Shown here one piece after another: positions 7,585 through 16,259 of a DNA stretch of 20,253 bases. Positions within the stretch are counted from its first letter, which is position 1. Every line of letters starts with the position of its first letter. The translations under genes and the position numbers were made by a program. The notes beneath the pieces were generated by a model. It was given only the letters and a program-made list of their open reading frames with translations. It was not told where the DNA came from and ran no database searches. Source of the DNA: JAGNEJ01 sp043757865 (GTDB lineage: Bacteria; Verrucomicrobiota; Verrucomicrobiia; Verrucomicrobiales; V1-33); the NCBI GenBank assembly GCA_043757865.1, contig JAYVOP010000214.1, positions 1 to 20,253 of the forward strand, given 5' to 3'.

Positions 7585-8307
7585 GTGATTAAATTCTTTA
7601 CGCTCCTCTCTGCTTTCCTCTTCGCCACCCACTTTATCCAAGCCCAAGACGCGGCCCCCACCATTGCGGCGTTGAAGCCAGAAGTGCATACAGGCACTGA
7701 GGGACGCATCGAAAAATTTAACCAAATATCCAAAGAAGGCACCGCCCAACTGGTCTTCCTGGGAGACTCCATCACCCAGGGTTGGGAAGGTGCGGGCAAA
7801 GAAGTCTGGGCCAAGTATTACGGCCAACGCAACGCGGCTAACTTCGGCATCGGCGGAGACCGCACGGAGCATGTGCTCTGGCGCATGGACCATGGGAACT
7901 TCGATGGGCTCAAGCCCAAGCTTGTGGTCCTGATGATCGGCACGAACAACACTGGCCACCGCAAAGATCCCGCCGCCGATACCGCTGCGGGCGTCAAAGC
8001 CATCCTCGCCAAGCTCCAAACCAAATGCCCTGACACCAAAGTGCTCTTGCTCGGCATCTTTCCTCGGGGCGAGAAACCCGACGATGAAAAACGCCAACTG
8101 AACGTGAAGATCAACGAACTCCTCAAGCCCATGGCGGACGACAAAAAAGTCTTCTTCATGGACATCGGGGCTAAATTTTTAGAGCCCGACGGCACCATGA
8201 CCAAGCAGATGATGGGAGATTTCCTTCACCCGGGCCCCAAGGGTTATCAAATCTGGGCGGATGCGATTGATGCGAAGCTCTCGCTGCTGCTAGGCGAGCC
8301 TCAGTAA
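7585..8307 (+). CDS. Secreted SGNH/GDSL-family hydrolase
   Basis: A 240-residue serine hydrolase resembling platelet-activating-factor acetylhydrolase beta/gamma-type bacterial enzymes. Residues 1-20 form a Sec signal peptide (M-I-K-F-F-T-L-L core, likely cleavage after I-Q-A). Block I is F-L-G-D-S-I-T-Q-G-W with Ser62 as nucleophile. Block II is F-G-I-G-G-D (oxyanion Gly). Block III is G-T-N-N (119-122). Block V is D-F-L-H-P (Asp212, His215), completing the triad. Family members cleave acyl or acetyl esters, often removing O-acetyl groups from sugars or xylan in the periplasm or outside. The substrate here is unknown. The start is GTG 7585, chosen because it gives an intact signal peptide. 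The gene appears to be transcribed alone between the ATPase pseudogene and recJ. Confidence 0.9.
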   Translation: MIKFFTLLSAFLFATHFIQAQDAAPTIAALKPEVHTGTEGRIEKFNQISKEGTAQLVFLGDSITQGWEGAGKEVWAKYYGQRNAANFGIGGDRTEHVLWRMDHGNFDGLKPKLVVLMIGTNNTGHRKDPAADTAAGVKAILAKLQTKCPDTKVLLLGIFPRGEKPDDEKRQLNVKINELLKPMADDKKVFFMDIGAKFLEPDGTMTKQMMGDFLHPGPKGYQIWADAIDAKLSLLLGEPQ

Positions 8308-8431
8308 CTCCTCCGCTCGCTCTGGCAGTATCCTGAAATGTGCAGATAAAGTTTGCACCCTAGGTTATTCTTGCCCCTGTGACGCTTCCGCCCGGCTAAC
8401 CCCGAGGCGGGCTTGTTTCCTGTATCAACTT

Positions 8432-10189
8432 ATGCTCCCGGTTACCCATTGGATTCTACGTGATGTGGAACCTCACGTGCTGCAGCGCGTGAGGGAAGTG
8501 CCCGCATGTGCCGGGGAATCCGCCTTAGTGCTACAGTTGCTGGCCCAGCGGGGCGTGCATGGAGAGGCGCAGTTGCAGAAATTTCTTAATCCGCTGCTCA
8601 AAGAACTTAGTGATCCCTTCCTCCTGCCGAACATGCGGGCGGCAGTCGAACGCATCTTTACTGCTGTGGATGAGCACCAAACCATCGCACTGTTTGGTGA
8701 CTACGATGTAGATGGGGTCACTTCGCTGACGCTATTAAAGACCGTGCTGGAGGCCTACGGATTGGCTCCACAGGCGTTCCTGCCGCATCGCATGGAAGAA
8801 GGGTATGGCGTCTCCCGAGAGGGGCTGGAGCGGGTGCTTTCCCAGTGCACGCCGCACTTGCTCATTGCGGTGGATTGCGGCACCACTTCGGTGGAGCAGA
8901 TCGCGTGGCTGAAGGCAGAACATGGCGTGGACGTGATCGTCTTTGACCACCACGAGACCAGCAATGGCGTGCTCCCAGACTGCGTGGCGGTGGTGAATCC
9001 GAAGCTGGGGGACCGTTTCCACTACCTCTGTAGCGCGGGCGTCATTTTTAAATTAGCCCATGCGCTCATCAAGGAACGGCGGCTGGATAATTTTGATTTA
9101 AAAGATCATTTAGACATCGTGGCGTTAGGCACCGTGGCGGACATCGTGCCGTTGGTGGATGAGAATCGTTTGCTAGTGCAAAAGGGCCTGGAAGGCCTGG
9201 AGCACACCAAGAAACTGGGGCTGATGGCACTCAAATCCGTAGCGGCCTTGACGGGAAAATTGACCAGTATGGATCTTGGATTTCGCCTCGGACCGCGTTT
9301 GAATGCCTCTGGCCGACTCGACACTGCGCAGGCTTCGTTGGACTTATTGTTGTCCAAGGATGCGCTGGAAGCCCAGGGCCTAGCCCAAGTGCTGGACGGC
9401 CATAACCGTGCCCGACAGTTGCTAGAGCACAGCATCCACATCGAAGCGGAGAAAGCCGCCGTGGCTGATCTGAAGGCCACGGACCCGGCTGGCTTAGTGG
9501 TAGCAGCGGAGGAATGGCATCCCGGCGTGGTGGGCATTGTGGCGTCTCGATTAGTGAAAAAATATTACCGCCCCGTGTTCGTCGTGGCCATCAATGAAGA
9601 GGGCGTAGGGAAAGGCAGCGGACGCAGTGTGGACGGCATTTCCCTGGTGCAGGCGATTGAAGCCTGTCGGGATTTGCTCATCAATGGTGGGGGCCATGAC
9701 ATGGCGGCGGGCATCACCATTGAGCGTGTGAATCTGCCCGCCTTCCGCGAGCGCTTTGCCAGCGCCATTGCGCAACAAGCCTCCGAAGGGCAACTGGAGC
9801 CGAAGCTCTTTGTCGATGCCGAGACGCGGCTCCACGAGCTAGACCTCGATTTCCTCCATAGCTACGATCGCTTGCAGCCGTTTGGAAATAGCAACCCCCA
9901 GCCGCTTTTCCTGGCCACAAACGTGATGCCGGGCTCCGAGCCACGGCTGCTCAAGGAAAAGCATATCAAATTCGATTTCTATCAAGACGGCTGCACGCGC
10001 ACCGGCATCTGGTTTAACGGAGTGCGGGAAAGCACCCCGCTGAATCTTCCCAAGCCGCCATGGGACGTGGCCTTCTACGTGGATCGGAATACCTACCGTG
10101 GCCATACCAGCGTACAGTTGCTAGTCCAAGGCTTGCGCACCGCTGCGCCCGTGCAACGCGTCATCACTATCCCCGTGCCCCATGCCTGA
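8432..10189 (+). CDS. recJ: Single-stranded-DNA-specific exonuclease RecJ
   Basis: A 5'-3' single-strand exonuclease acting in RecF-pathway recombination, mismatch repair and base excision repair. The 585 residues carry the DHH/DHHA1 organisation. Motif I is F-G-D-Y-D-V-D-G (88-95), A-V-D-C-G is at 146-150, and motif III D-H-H-E is at 172-175. G-T-V-A-D-I-V-P-L is at 233-241 and G-P-R-L-N-A-S-G-R-L at 287-296. The DHHA1 G-G-G-H-D-M-A-A-G is at 419-427, followed by the C-terminal OB-like domain with Q-P-F-G-N-S-N-P. All metal-binding acidic and histidine residues expected in DHH phosphoesterases are visible. Length is typical (about 560-580). The ATG at 8432 gives the usual short N-terminal leader W-I-L-R. 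The stop overlaps the next gene by 8 bases. Confidence 0.96.
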   Translation: MLPVTHWILRDVEPHVLQRVREVPACAGESALVLQLLAQRGVHGEAQLQKFLNPLLKELSDPFLLPNMRAAVERIFTAVDEHQTIALFGDYDVDGVTSLTLLKTVLEAYGLAPQAFLPHRMEEGYGVSREGLERVLSQCTPHLLIAVDCGTTSVEQIAWLKAEHGVDVIVFDHHETSNGVLPDCVAVVNPKLGDRFHYLCSAGVIFKLAHALIKERRLDNFDLKDHLDIVALGTVADIVPLVDENRLLVQKGLEGLEHTKKLGLMALKSVAALTGKLTSMDLGFRLGPRLNASGRLDTAQASLDLLLSKDALEAQGLAQVLDGHNRARQLLEHSIHIEAEKAAVADLKATDPAGLVVAAEEWHPGVVGIVASRLVKKYYRPVFVVAINEEGVGKGSGRSVDGISLVQAIEACRDLLINGGGHDMAAGITIERVNLPAFRERFASAIAQQASEGQLEPKLFVDAETRLHELDLDFLHSYDRLQPFGNSNPQPLFLATNVMPGSEPRLLKEKHIKFDFYQDGCTRTGIWFNGVRESTPLNLPKPPWDVAFYVDRNTYRGHTSVQLLVQGLRTAAPVQRVITIPVPHA

Positions 10190-10853
10190 GATCACCGTTG
10201 CTGCCACCTCCACATGGTTTCGCACACGTCGCTGGCCGACTTGGCGGGTGTGGCTGCCGCTGCTCTCGCTAGTCTTAGCTGCCCTGGCTTGGCTCGGCTT
10301 ACAGGCGCATGATTGGCTGGCGGTGACGGATCGCGTGGCGGATGCGCGGTATGTCGTGGTGGAAGGCTGGGCCCCCGATGCGGTGGTGTTGGCAGCCGAA
10401 CAAGAGTTCGATGACCTCAATGCGAAATTGCTCCTCACCACGGGCCTCCCGCTGGAAACGGGCACGTTTCTCAGTGAATACAAAGACTTCGCCACGTTGG
10501 CCGCTACCACGTTAGCCAAATCCGGGATGCCCGCCGCGTCCATCTATCCCGTGCCCGCCGCCGCCGTGGCCCGGGACCGCACAGCGGCCATGGCCACGGC
10601 CCTAAGATCGGCTTTGGACGGCCTCGCGGTGCCGCCTGCCGAGCGGAAAATCCAGCTCATCACCTCCTCCGTGCATGCCCGCCGATCTCAGAAAATTTAC
10701 CAACGCATCCTCGGCCCAGACTGGCAGGTGGGCGTCGTTTCCATCACCAATCCCAGCTACCCCGCCGCGCAATGGTATCGCCATAGCGCAGGGGCTAAGG
10801 GCGTGATCGATGAGTTAGTCGCTCTCGGCGTGGTGCTGTGTGGCGGAGAATGA
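10182..10853 (+). CDS. DUF218 (YdcF/ElyC/SanA-like) membrane-anchored protein
   Basis: A 223-residue protein with one N-terminal membrane segment (about residues 23-42) after a basic stretch, so most of the chain is probably periplasmic. The following core resembles DUF218: Y-V-V-V-E-G-W-A-P-D (57-66), L-L-L-T-T-G-L-P, S-G-M-P-A-A-S-I-Y in place of the usual G-(V/I)-P-x-x-x-I, D-R-T-A-A-M-A and L-I-T-S-S-V-H-A-R-R-S, the family's TSxxHxxRS motif. ElyC and SanA homologues affect envelope integrity and undecaprenyl-phosphate use. The biochemical activity of YdcF-type proteins is not settled, so no reaction is assigned. The 8-base overlap with recJ implies co-transcription. The 3' end is 8 bases from the convergent kinase gene. 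The usual Asn-Thr-x-x-Asn element is not evident, so this is a divergent member. Confidence 0.65.
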   Translation: MPEITVAATSTWFRTRRWPTWRVWLPLLSLVLAALAWLGLQAHDWLAVTDRVADARYVVVEGWAPDAVVLAAEQEFDDLNAKLLLTTGLPLETGTFLSEYKDFATLAATTLAKSGMPAASIYPVPAAAVARDRTAAMATALRSALDGLAVPPAERKIQLITSSVHARRSQKIYQRILGPDWQVGVVSITNPSYPAAQWYRHSAGAKGVIDELVALGVVLCGGE

Positions 10854-10861
10854 GTCCCCCG

Positions 10862-13156
10862 CTATTTTTTCAAAATCAACAGCCCGCGCAAGGTCATGAG
10901 GCTCTGCCCGTCTGGTAGAGTGGCGGGAACGATGACGAGGCGGTAGATGCCGGGAGAGTTGACGTTGAGGGTGAGCGGATCCGTGGTGGAAAATTGGGTT
11001 TCGCTAGCCGTTTTCGGCACCGTGTTAGGCTTGAGCGTGGGAGCGGTAGGCCCCAAGAATACGCGATAGGTGGCGGGCTCCGCTGCGGTATTGGCTAGGG
11101 AAAGTTGGATTTTGATCTCGCGCTTTTCTTTGAATTCCACATCCCAGCCGATGCAGCTCTCTGGATTCGTCCAGCCACGGATGACTTTGGTGTTTGGGTC
11201 CAGCGTAGGAGCACCTAACGGGGGGCCCATGATGTAGGCATCTGCCGCCCCCAAGACGAGGTCGGCTTTCTCAGCGTAAACTTTGATCCTGGCCATGGCG
11301 GCGGTAATGACGGCCTCCGCCCCAGGGGCTTGGAGTTCTTGCGCGAGCACTTTGGCGCTGGGGTGAGCGATGGCAGCGGTGGCGACAATGAGGGCGTTTT
11401 TGCTGAGCGGTGTCGTGGCGTAGGGGATGGCGGCTTTGATGAGCGCTTGGCGGTTTTCCACGGTGGTTCCAAAACGATTCACTAGATAGGCGTAAGTGGT
11501 CATGGCCGCGTCGGTCTCTCCAGCTTGGGCGCATTTCAAGAGGTCCGTGGCCACACTGGGCTTGGGTACCCACGCCCAGACGGCAGCGATGGCGGCATTG
11601 CGGATAGCGGTGTCGGGACTGACAAGATCCGCACGCAACAAGCTGGAGGAGGACAGAATCTGCTCTGCGCCCACAAGGCGATGCAGCCGCGTGCGTTCCC
11701 CTGGCTTAGTCATCTCGAGCGCTTGGGCAATGGCTGCGGTGCGGGCGCGTTCCTCAGTGGGCAGCAAGGCGATGGCGGTGGGAAGATCTGCGCCCAGTAA
11801 TTTTTCTAACACTTCCCTCCCACCCTTACTCACGGGAGGCGGAGCAGGAATGACTGGAGCGGGAGCGGGGACAGGCGCAGGCTCCGGCATGGGCACTACG
11901 GCCACTTCCGTGGGAGCAGGTTTGGGAACTTCCGGCGCGGGCGGGGGCTTCGGTTTGGGAGTAGGAACTGGCGTCACGGCCACGGAGGCTGGGGCGGGCT
12001 CTGGAGCAGGCGTTTGAACCTCGGATGGGGGCGTTTCCGGGTGACCGAGGAAAAGCCACGCCACCCCGCCGCCGATGGCTAGCAGCAATGCCGTGAGACC
12101 GATCCAGAGGCCCAGCTTGCCCTTCGGCGGCTCCGGTTTCACCACTTTTTCCAAGTTCGGCGTGCTACTGCGGGCTGCGGCCATGGTGCCCTCTGCCATG
12201 ATAATTTGGCTGGCGCTGCCAGAAATAGGTCCCGTGGTGCTGCCCGCAGGCCCCGGCGGACGATAGACGGGCTTCGGTTTGCTATTCGGACGCACGGCGG
12301 TGCCCACCGCAGGCGGCTGGGGCACGCCCTTGAGGCCATGTTTCTGGGCGGTGAAATATTCTAACGCCGTCCGCGCGTCTTCTGGGCGCTCATCCATTTC
12401 CCGGCTGATTAACCACATTACCCAATAGCAGAGCCAGTCTGGTAGATCCCCCCGCACTTGCTTCAGCGGCTTCACGAAATGTTGCAGGTGACTGGCCATC
12501 ACCTCTGCGCCTGTTTCTCCGTCGAACGGATGCTGCGTGGTCAAGATCTGATAGTAAATGCAGCCCAGTGAATACATATCCGTCCGCGCATCCAGTGGGA
12601 AGCGCTCGAACTGCTCTGGGGCCATGAAATAGATCGACCCAAAGATCCCGCCGCCCTGATCTTCCGTCTGCGGACGCGCCTTGAGCCCGAACTTCGCGAG
12701 CCCGAAATCCAGAATCTTGAGCTGAAATTTCCCGCTCGCTAACCACACTACCATCAGGTTACTCGGCTTCAAATCCCGGTGTACTAAGCCCACCGCTTGC
12801 GCTGCGATCAGGCCCTCCAGTGTTTGCAGCACCACCTGCTGGAAATCTTCCTGCGTCATCCCACCGCGCGCGATTACCTCGTCCAGTGTCTCGCCTTTCA
12901 GCAATTCTAATACCACAAACGGCCCTTGTTCATCCTGCCCCACGTCATAGACCGTCACGATGTTAGGGTGCTGCAATACGGACAGCGTCTTCGCCTCCCG
13001 GATCAGATCCGCCGCCATGGATTCTGCGTTTCCGCCTTCCGGCACCTTCACCCGTTTTAGGGCCACGTCCCGGTCCAGTTGCGTGTCTTTAGCTAGATAC
13101 ACTTCTCCCAGACCTCCCTGGCCGATTTTTCCTTGCACTAGGTATCGTTGACTCAT
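10862..13156 (-). CDS. Membrane-anchored PknB-type Ser/Thr protein kinase with HEAT-like C-terminal region
   Basis: A 764-residue Hanks-type kinase. The N-terminal catalytic domain (about 5-265) has the glycine loop I-G-Q-G-G-L-G-E-V-Y (11-20), Lys34 in V-A-L-K and Glu54. The catalytic loop H-R-D-L-K-P-S-N is at 126-133, D-F-G at 150-152, A-P-E-Q at 179-182 and D-M-Y-S-L-G at 193-198, so it should be active. A linker leads to one transmembrane segment (about 349-370). Then comes an extended Pro/Ala/Val-rich stretch (about 372-442), suited to span the periplasm or wall. Next are helical repeats that look HEAT-like (about 447-640) and a beta-rich C-terminal domain (about 660-764). Such kinases sense envelope or cell signals through the outer part. 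Start ATG 13156 gives the canonical Y-L-V-x-G-K-I-G. It is divergent from a pseudokinase gene 358 bases away. Confidence 0.92.
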   Translation of the reverse strand: MSQRYLVQGKIGQGGLGEVYLAKDTQLDRDVALKRVKVPEGGNAESMAADLIREAKTLSVLQHPNIVTVYDVGQDEQGPFVVLELLKGETLDEVIARGGMTQEDFQQVVLQTLEGLIAAQAVGLVHRDLKPSNLMVVWLASGKFQLKILDFGLAKFGLKARPQTEDQGGGIFGSIYFMAPEQFERFPLDARTDMYSLGCIYYQILTTQHPFDGETGAEVMASHLQHFVKPLKQVRGDLPDWLCYWVMWLISREMDERPEDARTALEYFTAQKHGLKGVPQPPAVGTAVRPNSKPKPVYRPPGPAGSTTGPISGSASQIIMAEGTMAAARSSTPNLEKVVKPEPPKGKLGLWIGLTALLLAIGGGVAWLFLGHPETPPSEVQTPAPEPAPASVAVTPVPTPKPKPPPAPEVPKPAPTEVAVVPMPEPAPVPAPAPVIPAPPPVSKGGREVLEKLLGADLPTAIALLPTEERARTAAIAQALEMTKPGERTRLHRLVGAEQILSSSSLLRADLVSPDTAIRNAAIAAVWAWVPKPSVATDLLKCAQAGETDAAMTTYAYLVNRFGTTVENRQALIKAAIPYATTPLSKNALIVATAAIAHPSAKVLAQELQAPGAEAVITAAMARIKVYAEKADLVLGAADAYIMGPPLGAPTLDPNTKVIRGWTNPESCIGWDVEFKEKREIKIQLSLANTAAEPATYRVFLGPTAPTLKPNTVPKTASETQFSTTDPLTLNVNSPGIYRLVIVPATLPDGQSLMTLRGLLILKK

Positions 13157-13514
13157 GAATTTGTTAGCAGGCGCTGAACTAGAAAATATTTGGGGTGACT
13201 CTAGACCTGCGGCCGGGCAGATTCAATGAGTAATCCCATGTCTTGGCTTCTTTTGTGGCGAATCCACAAGGCGGCGGGTGGCGGGCTTACAAATCGAGGG
13301 GTTTTCCATGGAAATTATTGAAAATTGATATAGCGCAGATTATACCACAGGCAGCGGGAATGTAACATGGCTTTAACTTGAATTTTTTTCAAATTAATAT
13401 TTCGCATTTGCAAAATTTATTACATTTGCACGATTTCCATTTCCAGGCACCATTCGACTCGCCACCTCTGAAACGTGCTAGCACTTCACCCTGGCGCTCC
13501 TGCAATCTTCGTCC
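13157..13514. other. 358-base divergent intergenic region between kinase and pseudokinase
   Basis: No credible coding sequence is seen here. The left half is mixed in composition; from about 13300 it becomes strongly AT-rich. Visible elements are a perfect 12-bp palindrome TTTCCATGGAAA (13303-13314), a T7 run at 13384-13390 flanked by TTGAA/TTCAA, and a direct repeat (listed separately). Both kinase-type genes must be driven from here, and shared control is therefore possible. Exact promoters were not convincingly assigned. Confidence 0.6.
13405..13430. repeat. Direct repeat CATTTGCA, two copies 18 bp apart
   Basis: CATTTGCA occurs at 13405-13412 and 13423-13430, separated by AT-rich sequence, about 85 bases upstream of the pseudokinase start. 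The 18-base period is close to two helical turns (about 20 bp), as expected for tandem binding of a regulator on one face. Chance in AT-rich DNA cannot be excluded. Confidence 0.4.
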
Positions 13515-16208
13515 ATGCCCAGTCCCAAAATCGCCAACTACACCTTCCTCAAGCGTCAAGGGAGCGGCACGTTCGGCTCCGTTTACCAAGGGGAATGGGA
13601 CGGACGGCTCTCCTGCGCGATCAAGATTTTTGACAAGGCCGCCATCAATGCGGCTTATGTTAGCTGGTGTCTGGAAAAGCTCCGTGGGGAGGAACGCCAC
13701 CCGCACGTCATTCCCGTGTTAGGATTCGATCTGGCGCAGAATCCCGCCTATGCTTCCAGCTCGTGGATGGAGCCTCCCGCCAATGGCCTTCGCTCTTTCA
13801 CGGACGCGGCGGGGAAATGGTCATTGCAGGAGACAGGCGCGGGGTTGGTCTCGTTGGCTGGCTCCCTAGCATGGCTGCACGAGCGCGGCGTCATCCACAC
13901 GGGGCTGACTTCCGGGAATGTGCTCTTGCTCAGCGAGTCCCCAGACAGCGCGTGCCTAACGGATGTGGGCCAGGGACTCATTGATAGTAACCAGGAGGCG
14001 GATTGGACGGCCCATGCACCTTACCTCAGCCCGGAACGATGTCGGCATGAGCCTCCCCAGGGGGAGAGCTCTGGCGAGGCCTGGGATGTGTATGCGTTTG
14101 GTGTGGTGGCGTTCCAATTGCTAACCGGACGAAATCACGTGCGGGCATTGGATTATTTTAAGAAAATCAATAAGGTGCGGCCAAATCAGACCTCCCCTCC
14201 CCGAATTGATCTGGCAGAGCTAGCCGCGCACCTGGAAAAGGATCTTGATGTGGCGTGGCGGTCACGCCCGAATTCCCCAAGCGAGGAAGCGCTGCGGGCG
14301 CTGGTGGATCGCTGTCTGGCGCTCTCCCTCGACAAGCGCTTCCTCCACATGGCCGACGTGCTCAAGGCGCTGCGGAAAATTGATTTAGACGCCCTTCATC
14401 CTGAGTTGCGAACCCTCACCCCACGCCCTGCTAGCCAGTCCGTGCGCGGGGTGCGCCCGCCGCCCCGCGTCGAGAAAAAGCCCCCTCCAGCCAAGCCGCC
14501 CCTCAGCCTCAAGCTGAAGGATACGTGGCAAAAGGCCCAGGTTCTAGCCAAACGCCTCCCTCGACCCAAGTTGACCAGCAAATTCAGCCTCCCCAGCAGT
14601 TCGGGCCTCACCCTAGCCGGGGGAGCCGCTGCCGTGCTGGCCGCCTCCCTGGCTGGTTGGCAGTACCGCCAACACCAGCAGGCCTGCTCAGAAGTAGCTC
14701 ATTTACAAGCCGCACTCGCCCACAGTCGCACTGCTGCGGAAACCCAATCCGCCGAACTCCAGACCCAAGCCAACCTAGCCAAACAAGCGCTAGCCGAACA
14801 GGCCCGCCTCCGCCTTAATCTCCAGCATGAACAAGACATGGGTGACAGCCTCCTGGAAACCCTGCTAGAGCAACGCCCCAATAACGAACGGGATCTGGAA
14901 ATCTGGAAAGCCCGCCTGACCGATTATTCCGTCCAGGCCGCCGACCGCCTCAAGCAGATGAGCGATAATCCTAACCTGAAGGAAGCCAGTGCCCGCACCC
15001 GCTGGAACATGGCCAGCCTAACCCTAGCCCTCAACGAGCCCCAGGCCGCCATCGGCTGGCTGAACGACGCCCTGAGCGAGGTGGAACTTTCCGCCGCCGC
15101 CACTACCGACAAAACCCAGCACGCCGCCTGGGATCTCCTCAGCGGGAAAATCCAGTCCCGCCGGGGAGAACTGAGCCTCCAACGCGGGCTGACTGCCGAA
15201 GCCACCCAACGCCTCGGCCAAGCCGTGCAAGGCCTCCAAGGCTACCTCCAGGCTGCCCCCAGCGATAACGCTGGCCTGCGCGAACTGGCCCGCGCCCAAT
15301 GGCTGCTGGGCAAAGCCCTCCTGGCCAAGCCGGACCCCGCCGCCGCTAACGAGCACCTCTCCGCCGCCAGCGAGGCCGCCACCAAGCTCATTTTCTCCGA
15401 TGCGCGACGGGATTCGGATGTTTTCTTATTGGTCGATTCCTATCATGGCCAAGCCCAGGCTTATCTAGCGTTAAAGCAAGAAGACAACGCGCTCAAAAGC
15501 TACTTTCAGCCCATGCAGGCGCTGCGGGATTGGGATCGGGATAATCCCACCGCCGAGGCTGGGCGTTCCCGTTTAGCCGCCTCCTACCTAGGCATGGGAC
15601 GCCTGCTGGCCAACCTCCCAGAGGAGGCGAATCCTGCGGGAAAATCCCTCAATCAAGGCATCCGCGTGCTCTTAGATCTTATTACTGAGCATAGCGATAA
15701 CGAAACCTATCTACTCGATCTAGGCGATGCTTATGCAGAGTTAGCTAATCTAGCCGTAGCCGCCGCTGGCTCCGCCCGGGATGGCATACCGCACATTGCC
15801 AGTGCAGTGAATTACCTCCAAATCCTGGTGGAAAAGAATCATGCCGAACCCCACTACCGCGTGCGCTATGCCACGGCTCTGGCCCGCCAGACGGAACTCT
15901 TTTCCCAAGTTTCTAAATTTTCCGATGCCGTCAAAACTGGCCCCATCGCTGAAACCCTGCTTGATGCATTAGAACACGAGGAGGGCCTCTCCCCCGAAGA
16001 TCAAGCCGCTGCCCTCCACACCTCCGCCTCCCTCCAGGCCATCCTTGGACGCTGCTGGGAGCAACTCGCCAAACTTCCCCAAGCCAAAGAAGCGTATCGC
16101 AAAGCCATCGTGCTGGGAGAGAACATCTGTGCTCTCAATCCCCAAGATGAAGCCGCGCAACAGGCCCTAACCGCCGCCCAAGTTCACGCCAAACGCCTGG
16201 AGAAGTGA
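13515..16208 (+). CDS. Membrane-anchored protein pseudokinase with TPR-like C-terminal region
   Basis: 897 residues. The N-terminal domain keeps the kinase fold: glycine loop Q-G-S-G-T-F-G-S-V-Y (15-24), Lys37 in C-A-I-K, S-P-E (172-174, for APE) and W-D-V-Y-A-F-G-V (190-197). Catalytic residues are lost: HRDLKPxN reads H-T-G-L-T-S-G-N (128-135), so the catalytic Asp is Gly130 and the Lys is Thr132, and DFG reads D-V-G (150-152). Phosphotransfer is therefore unlikely, though nucleotide binding (Lys37, Asn135, Asp150) may remain. A Pro/Lys-rich linker (about 300-335) is followed by one transmembrane segment (about 366-381) and a coiled coil (about 390-440). An alpha-helical repeat region to the end has TPR-like pairs (A-x-x-x-L-x-x-A, R-W-N-M-A). 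It lies head to head with an active kinase gene and 51 bases before the NdpA-like gene. Start ATG 13515 fits the kinase N-terminus. Confidence 0.88.
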   Translation: MPSPKIANYTFLKRQGSGTFGSVYQGEWDGRLSCAIKIFDKAAINAAYVSWCLEKLRGEERHPHVIPVLGFDLAQNPAYASSSWMEPPANGLRSFTDAAGKWSLQETGAGLVSLAGSLAWLHERGVIHTGLTSGNVLLLSESPDSACLTDVGQGLIDSNQEADWTAHAPYLSPERCRHEPPQGESSGEAWDVYAFGVVAFQLLTGRNHVRALDYFKKINKVRPNQTSPPRIDLAELAAHLEKDLDVAWRSRPNSPSEEALRALVDRCLALSLDKRFLHMADVLKALRKIDLDALHPELRTLTPRPASQSVRGVRPPPRVEKKPPPAKPPLSLKLKDTWQKAQVLAKRLPRPKLTSKFSLPSSSGLTLAGGAAAVLAASLAGWQYRQHQQACSEVAHLQAALAHSRTAAETQSAELQTQANLAKQALAEQARLRLNLQHEQDMGDSLLETLLEQRPNNERDLEIWKARLTDYSVQAADRLKQMSDNPNLKEASARTRWNMASLTLALNEPQAAIGWLNDALSEVELSAAATTDKTQHAAWDLLSGKIQSRRGELSLQRGLTAEATQRLGQAVQGLQGYLQAAPSDNAGLRELARAQWLLGKALLAKPDPAAANEHLSAASEAATKLIFSDARRDSDVFLLVDSYHGQAQAYLALKQEDNALKSYFQPMQALRDWDRDNPTAEAGRSRLAASYLGMGRLLANLPEEANPAGKSLNQGIRVLLDLITEHSDNETYLLDLGDAYAELANLAVAAAGSARDGIPHIASAVNYLQILVEKNHAEPHYRVRYATALARQTELFSQVSKFSDAVKTGPIAETLLDALEHEEGLSPEDQAAALHTSASLQAILGRCWEQLAKLPQAKEAYRKAIVLGENICALNPQDEAAQQALTAAQVHAKRLEK

Positions 16209-16259
16209 GCGCAACTTAAACGTTTGCAGCCCGGCATTCCCCTTTATGCTCGGCACCCC

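Noticed and set aside
8388..8412. Possible rho-independent terminator between the GDSL gene and recJ
   Set aside because: Only about 5 bp can pair (CCGCC/GGCGG or GCCCG/CGGGC) around a large loop, and the following TTGTTTCC is a weak T-tract.
10854..10861. Terminator between the convergent DUF218 and kinase genes
   Set aside because: The gap is only 8 bases and no stem followed by T-run could be found in it or at the two gene ends.
11496..12017. 173-codon Gly/Ala-rich open frame opposite the kinase proline-rich linker
   Set aside because: It is the reverse complement of Pro/Ala codons, which always yields Gly/Ala-rich shadow frames without stops.
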